Shown piece by piece: positions 59,645 through 64,000 of a stretch of DNA of 64,000 bases (within the stretch, counting starts at the first letter, position 1; the number at the start of each line of letters is the position of its first letter). Source of the stretch: Streptomyces sp. YIM 130001 (GTDB lineage: Bacteria; Actinomycetota; Actinomycetes; Streptomycetales; Streptomycetaceae); assembly GCF_003574445.1 (NCBI RefSeq), contig NZ_KZ984550.1, forward strand, positions 372,001 through 436,000, in the 5' to 3' direction. Both the position numbers and the translations under genes were made by a program. The notes below the pieces were generated by a model. That model made no database searches and was not told the origin of the DNA. It was given only the letters and a program-made list of their open reading frames with translations.

Positions 59645-60751
59645 CTACTTCTCCGTGCGCTTGCGCCAGCGGATACCGGCCTCGATGAAGCCGTCGATCT
59701 CGCCGTCGAGCACGGACTGCGGGTTGCCCACCTCGAACTCGGTCCGCAGGTCCTTGACCATCTGGTACGGGTGCAGGACGTACGAACGCATCTGGTTGCC
59801 CCAGGAGTTGCCGCCGTCGCCCTTGAGGGCGTCCATCGCGGCCTGCTCCTCCTGGCGGCGGCGCTCGAGGAGCTTCGCCTGGAGGACGTTCATGGCGCTC
59901 GCCTTGTTCTGGATCTGCGAGCGCTCGTTCTGGCAGGAGACGACGATGCCGGTGGGGATGTGGGTGATGCGCACCGCGGAGTCCGTGGTGTTGACGCCCT
60001 GGCCGCCGGGGCCGGAGGCGCGGTAGACGTCCACGCGCAGCTCGGACTCGTCGATCTCGACGTGGTCGCTGGACTCGACGACGGGCAGCACCTCGACGCC
60101 GGCGAACGACGTCTGGCGGCGGCCCTGGTTGTCGAACGGCGAGATGCGCACCAGACGGTGGGTGCCCTGCTCCACGGAGAGCGTGCCGTAGGCGTAGGGG
60201 ACCTTGACGACGAAGGTGGTCGACTTGATGCCGGCCTCCTCGGCGAACGACGTCTCGTAGACCTCGGTCGAGTAGCCGTGCCGCTCGGCCCAGCGCAGGT
60301 ACATGCGCTGGAGCTGCTCGGCGAAGTCGGCCGCGTCCACGCCGCCGGCCTCCGCGCGGATGTTGACCAGGGCGTCGCGGGCGTCGTACTCGCCGGACAG
60401 GAGGGTGCGGACCTCCATCTCGTCCAGCGCCTTCTTCACCGCGGTGAGCTCGGACTCGGCCTCCGCGCGGGTGTCCGCGTCGTCCTCCTCCTCGGCCATC
60501 TGGAAGAGCACTTCCAGATCGTCGATACGACCGCGGAGGGCCTCGGCCTTGCGGACGTCGGCCTGCAGGTGCGAGAGCCTGCTGGTGATCTTCTGTGCTG
60601 CCTCCGGGTCGTCCCACAGGGACGGGGCCGCGGCCTGCTCCTCGAGCACGGCGATATCGGCCCTGATGCTGTCGAGGTCCAGGACGGCCTCGATGGACCC
60701 CATGGTCGAAGCGAGGGACTTGAGCTCTTCGGATACGTCGACGACTGCCAC
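59645..60751 (-). CDS. prfB: Peptide chain release factor 2
   Basis: A 368-residue release factor reading UGA and UAA. The tripeptide anticodon mimic SPF is in [14 protein letters not shown]. The GGQ motif, which triggers peptidyl-tRNA hydrolysis, is in [20 protein letters not shown]. The GTG start leads one continuous frame: the internal UGA frameshift used by E. coli and many bacteria is absent. It is upstream of and close to the kinase genes, in the order I recall for S. coelicolor (prfB, pkaB, pkaA), all minus. Confidence 0.96.
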   Translation of the reverse strand: MAVVDVSEELKSLASTMGSIEAVLDLDSIRADIAVLEEQAAAPSLWDDPEAAQKITSRLSHLQADVRKAEALRGRIDDLEVLFQMAEEEDDADTRAEAESELTAVKKALDEMEVRTLLSGEYDARDALVNIRAEAGGVDAADFAEQLQRMYLRWAERHGYSTEVYETSFAEEAGIKSTTFVVKVPYAYGTLSVEQGTHRLVRISPFDNQGRRQTSFAGVEVLPVVESSDHVEIDESELRVDVYRASGPGGQGVNTTDSAVRITHIPTGIVVSCQNERSQIQNKASAMNVLQAKLLERRRQEEQAAMDALKGDGGNSWGNQMRSYVLHPYQMVKDLRTEFEVGNPQSVLDGEIDGFIEAGIRWRKRTEK

Positions 60752-60819
60752 GCGTCCCAGCCTAACGGCATTGCACCGCGATCCCGTCCGCCCGGGGGCA
60801 TCCCCGTCCCCGCGGGCGC

Positions 60820-62067
60820 TCAGGGAGCGACGGGAGACGTCGAGGTGCGCTCCCTCGGAGTCGCGTCGGCGTCGTCGTCGGAGACCGCGAGCCAGCCGCC
60901 GACGCCGACGGCCGCCACCACGGCGACCGCGGCCGCCCCGAGGGCGAGGCGCCTGCGGCGGGCGACCATGGCGGCGCGGTGGCGGGCGGAGCCGGGGCGC
61001 GGGGCGCCGCTGGCGCGCGGGACGCGGGCCGTGCCGCGGGCGCCTCCGGCCAGCTCGTCCGGCTCCGGTACGCGCATCGAGGTGTGGGTGTCCCGGTTGG
61101 AGTCCGTCGCCGAGCCGGGGACCAGGGGGACGGCTCCGCGGCGCGGCTGCGGACCGGGCTGCTCGGCGGCCGTCGGGCGGTCCTCGGCCGGTTCGTCCTC
61201 GTCGGACTCGGCGTCCGGTTCGTCCACGTCGAGCGGCGGCATCCCGGCCAGCTGCGGGAGCTGCTCACGCAGCCGCTCCGCCAGCTCGGAGGCGCGCAGC
61301 CGGGAGGCGGGCGCCTTGGCCAGGCACTGGATGAGCAACTGCCACAGCTCGTCGGGGATCCCGGGCAGCGGCGCCACCGCCTCGGTCACATGCCGCCGCA
61401 GTACGGCTCCGGGGTGCCCGCCGCCGAACGGCGTGAAGCCGGCGAGCAGCTCGTACAGCACCGTGGCCAGGGCGTAGATGTCGACGGCGGCACGCGGCGG
61501 CAGGCCCTCGACGATCTCCGGGGCCAGATAGTCCGGAGTGCCGATGACCTTGGTCGCGCGGGTGCGGCGCGGGGAGTCGACGAGCTTGGCCACACCGAAG
61601 TCGGTGAGCAGGGCGGGGTGCGAGCCGCCCGGGCCGAGCGGGCCCTGCATGTCGAGCAGGACGTTCTCCGGCTTGACGTCGCGGTGCACCACGCCGGCCG
61701 CGTGCGCGGCGGCGAGCGCGTCGGCGACGTCGGCCGCGATGGCCACCGCGGCCTCGGGGGCGAGCCTGCGCTCCCGGTCGAGACGGGTGCGCAGGTCGGT
61801 GCCGCGGACGAGATCCATGACCAGAGCCAGGTCGTTCCCGTCGACCACCAGGTCGTGCATGCCGACCACGTGCGGGTGGTCGAGGCCGAGGAGCGCCGTG
61901 CGCTCCTGCACGAAGCGTCCGACGAGCTCCTGGTCGCTGGCCAGGTCCTCGCGCATCAGCTTGATCGCGACGGGCCCCTCCGGCCCCTCGCCCAGCCACA
62001 CCGTGCCGGCGGACCCGCGCCCCAGGATCTGGTGGGCGGTGTACCGGCTGCCGATTTTCCGTGCCAA
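60820..62067 (-). CDS. pkaB: Membrane-anchored Ser/Thr protein kinase
   Basis: A 415-residue Hanks-type kinase. The Gly-rich loop is [13 protein letters not shown], catalytic loop [14 protein letters not shown], activation segment [14 protein letters not shown] with YLAPE, and C-lobe [17 protein letters not shown]. After the kinase domain (about 1-270), a linker of Glu/Pro-rich sequence precedes one TM helix (about 376-398: [20 protein letters not shown]) and a short extracellular tail. Assigned as PkaB from position between prfB and the second kinase and from length. Confidence 0.87.
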   Translation of the reverse strand: MARKIGSRYTAHQILGRGSAGTVWLGEGPEGPVAIKLMREDLASDQELVGRFVQERTALLGLDHPHVVGMHDLVVDGNDLALVMDLVRGTDLRTRLDRERRLAPEAAVAIAADVADALAAAHAAGVVHRDVKPENVLLDMQGPLGPGGSHPALLTDFGVAKLVDSPRRTRATKVIGTPDYLAPEIVEGLPPRAAVDIYALATVLYELLAGFTPFGGGHPGAVLRRHVTEAVAPLPGIPDELWQLLIQCLAKAPASRLRASELAERLREQLPQLAGMPPLDVDEPDAESDEDEPAEDRPTAAEQPGPQPRRGAVPLVPGSATDSNRDTHTSMRVPEPDELAGGARGTARVPRASGAPRPGSARHRAAMVARRRRLALGAAAVAVVAAVGVGGWLAVSDDDADATPRERTSTSPVAP

Positions 62068-62216
62068 GGCTGCTCCTACGGACGCTTGTTGGCGACAAAG
62101 CTACGCGGCGTGGGAGCCAACCTTCACTCTCGTACGGGAAATCACCCTTCAGATATCGACAAATCGGCAGGGTCGGGGGTGGATCGGCCGAGTCGTCGTC
62201 CGCGCCATGACATGGA

Positions 62217-62262
62217 GAAGGCCGGTCCCGCGTCCGCTGTCGCGGATACGGGACCGGCCTTC
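62217..62262. terminator. Terminator between the two kinase genes
   Basis: GAAGGCCGGTCCCG (62217-62230) pairs with CGGGACCGGCCTTC (62249-62262), with an inner TCCGC/GCGGA stem. It lies beyond the upstream kinase stop (62284) on the minus strand, so pkaB likely has its own promoter. Confidence 0.75.
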
Positions 62263-62283
62263 GCGGTCTGCGTCACTCCAGCC

Positions 62284-63876
62284 CTAAGAGGCGCCGCCGG
62301 AGTCGCCGCCCAGGTCACTGATCCAGCCGGTGACGTTGGACGTCCAGTCGGTCAGCTGCTCCCAGTACCCCTTGCTGGTGTCCAGCCACTCCTGCAGCGG
62401 GCTCAGTTCCCAGATCAGCCAGCCCGCCACGAACACGATGATCAGCGAGAACAGACAGCCCTTGAGGCAGCCGAGCCCGGGGATACGCATCGGGTTGGAG
62501 CTACGGCGCCGCGGTTCGCGCGGCGGTCGCTGCTGCTGTTGCGGGGGCGGCGCGTACCGCTGCGGCTGTGGTTGCTGCGGCGGCGGAGGTGCGTAGCGCT
62601 GCTGCTGCGGTTGCGGCGCGTACTGCTGTTGCGGGGGCGGCTGCTGGGGCTGATTGACCTGGCGCTGCGGGCGTCGACGGCGCAGCGGATCCTGGTTCGG
62701 GTCCAGGTACTGCTGCACCTGCGTCTGCTCGTTGCGGTCGCGGGCCGCACGCATCTGGTTCTGCCAGGGGTGCGGACCGTCCGGCTGCTGCGGGGCGTCG
62801 TCGGGCCTCGGGGGCACCGGCGGCATGACGGACGTGGCGTCGCCCGCGCCGGCGGGGCCGGTGTGCGGCATGACGTTCGTCGCCGCGCCCGGGTCGTGGG
62901 AGCCCGCGTTGCTCGGCAGGACCTGGGTGGGATCGGCGTCCGCCGCGGCGGGCACCGGCGCGGGGGACGGGTCGGGCGCGAGCAGCGCACCCACGCCCGC
63001 CGCGGCCGCGATCTGTGCCGGCGTCGCGTGGACGCCGACGCCCTCGGCGACGGCGCGCAGGCCACGGGCCAGGTTCTCGGCGCTGGGACGTTCGTCCGGG
63101 TTCTTGCGCAGGCAGCGCTCTATGACCGTCCACAGCGGCTCGGGGACGCTGCCGGGGCGGCGGGGCTCCTCGCTCAGATGCCGCTGCAGGACCTCGAGGG
63201 CGGTGCCGCCGGCGAACGGCGGACGTCCGGTGACCAGCTCGTAGAGCAGGATGCCCGCGCCGTAGATGTCGACGGCGGAGGTCTGCGGGCGGCCTTCGGC
63301 CGATTCCGGCGCGACGTACGCGGGTGTGCCGACGAACTCGTGGGTGCGGGTCAGGCCCGGGGAGTCCGCGAGCCGGGCGATGCCGAAGTCGGTGAGCATC
63401 GGGTGCATGCCCTCGGCGGTGTCACGCACCAGGACGTTGGCCGGCTTCAGGTCGCGGTGCACCACGCCGTCCGCGTGGCTCGCGGCCAGCGCGTCGGCGA
63501 TCTGTGCGGTGAGCAGGGCCGCGGCGACCGGCGTCATCGGGCCGTTGTCCCTGATGTACCGGTGCAGGTCGGGGCCGTCGACCAGGTCCATGACCAGGGC
63601 GAGCAGATCGCCCTCGACCACCAGGTCGCGGGTGCGGACGATGTTCGGGTGGGTGAGCCGCAACAGTACGGAGCGCTCGCGCAGGAAGCGCATCACGACG
63701 TCCGCGTCGTTGGCCAGCTCCTCCTTGAGCACCTTGATCGCGACGGTCTCGCCGGGCTGGCCCGGAACGGCGGCCTCGGAGCCCGCGGTCTCCCGCTGAC
63801 GGGCCCGCCAGACGGTGCCCGTGGCGCCGCGTCCGAGCGGCTCCTCGAGCAGATACTTGCTGCCTACCGGCCGCAC
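62284..63876 (-). CDS. pkaA: Membrane-anchored Ser/Thr protein kinase with Gln/Pro-rich juxtamembrane region
   Basis: A 530-residue Hanks-type kinase. Motifs: PLGRGATGTVWRARQ, VVHRDLKPANVLVR, DFGIARLADSPGLT, YVAPESAEGR. The kinase domain ends near 275; residues about 285-470 are a low-complexity segment rich in Pro, Gln, Tyr and Ala. One TM helix follows (about 482-502: CLFSLIIVFVAGWLIW), then a short extracellular tail. I recall PkaA of S. coelicolor next to PkaB. The Gln-rich segment is likely disordered and phosphorylated. ATG/GTG at 63876; promoter is upstream at the window edge. Confidence 0.88.
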   Translation of the reverse strand: MRPVGSKYLLEEPLGRGATGTVWRARQRETAGSEAAVPGQPGETVAIKVLKEELANDADVVMRFLRERSVLLRLTHPNIVRTRDLVVEGDLLALVMDLVDGPDLHRYIRDNGPMTPVAAALLTAQIADALAASHADGVVHRDLKPANVLVRDTAEGMHPMLTDFGIARLADSPGLTRTHEFVGTPAYVAPESAEGRPQTSAVDIYGAGILLYELVTGRPPFAGGTALEVLQRHLSEEPRRPGSVPEPLWTVIERCLRKNPDERPSAENLARGLRAVAEGVGVHATPAQIAAAAGVGALLAPDPSPAPVPAAADADPTQVLPSNAGSHDPGAATNVMPHTGPAGAGDATSVMPPVPPRPDDAPQQPDGPHPWQNQMRAARDRNEQTQVQQYLDPNQDPLRRRRPQRQVNQPQQPPPQQQYAPQPQQQRYAPPPPQQPQPQRYAPPPQQQQRPPREPRRRSSNPMRIPGLGCLKGCLFSLIIVFVAGWLIWELSPLQEWLDTSKGYWEQLTDWTSNVTGWISDLGGDSGGAS

Positions 63877-64000
63877 GTCATGCGCTCCCTGTCGATCTGG
63901 GGGTCCTGTGTCCCGGGGCCGTGCTGCCTCTGTGGCGCTTATCGGATCCAGGTGTTCCGACCCACTGTAGTGCGGGCGCCCGGGGCACTGTCCCGGGCGA

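Noticed and set aside
60670..60751. Programmed frameshift in prfB
   Set aside because: The frame is continuous from the GTG start; no early in-frame UGA with a slippery site exists.

Overview
The window reads as a chromosomal core segment of a Streptomyces or very close relative. It has very high GC, frequent GTG starts, a tmRNA whose tag matches the streptomycete type, and many gene neighbourhoods I recall from Streptomyces: murA - hup - malic enzyme - HelD-like helicase - ECF sigma/anti-sigma - nnaR - narK - matAB - ssrA - smpB - S41 protease - ftsX - ftsE - prfB - pkaB - pkaA. That order is the one I remember around SCO2949-SCO2974 of S. coelicolor. The synteny statement is from memory; no search was run. 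I see no insertion sequence, prophage or CRISPR array.

Layout. 1-9.9 kb: the end of an osmoprotectant-binding protein, an ArsR regulator translationally coupled to an MFS exporter, a GNAT enzyme, a membrane-anchored Lon-like (S16) protease, an IclR regulator, a DEAD/DEAH helicase, tRNA-Cys(GCA) with a long terminator, a VOC protein and two overlapping GNAT genes. 9.9-16.4 kb: a group of type VII-secretion-like (WXG100-type) genes on the minus strand, ending in a lipoprotein gene of unusually low GC and interrupted by one plus-strand NUDIX gene. 16.7-21.7 kb: a three-gene molybdenum hydroxylase operon (FAD, 2Fe-2S, Mo subunits) joined by GTGA overlaps. 22-26.5 kb: a GH20 hexosaminidase, DUF3039, YqgE and MurA.

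26.6-33.2 kb looks like an inserted uptake module. A Tat-exported phosphodiesterase-like enzyme follows a complete ABC importer, and a GntR/UTRA regulator plus a HAD phosphatase are divergent from it. I infer organophosphate or phosphonate scavenging. 33.3-43.1 kb holds HU, malic enzyme, a candidate small RNA with its own promoter and terminator, a HelD-like helicase, an ECF sigma/anti-sigma pair, a CGNR regulator, the NnaR nitrogen regulator and the NarK nitrate transporter. 43.3-47.6 kb is a surface polysaccharide operon (matA, matB and an acyltransferase) with ATGA overlaps.

47.7-51.7 kb has two divergent regulator/target pairs (LysR/MFS and TetR/epimerase). 51.8-64 kb covers trans-translation (ssrA, smpB), a C-terminal processing protease, FtsEX cell-division regulation, a small zinc-ribbon membrane protein, a sortase substrate, an SNF2-type ATPase, release factor 2 and two Ser/Thr kinases. 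Many gene ends are marked by long perfect hairpins shared by converging genes.
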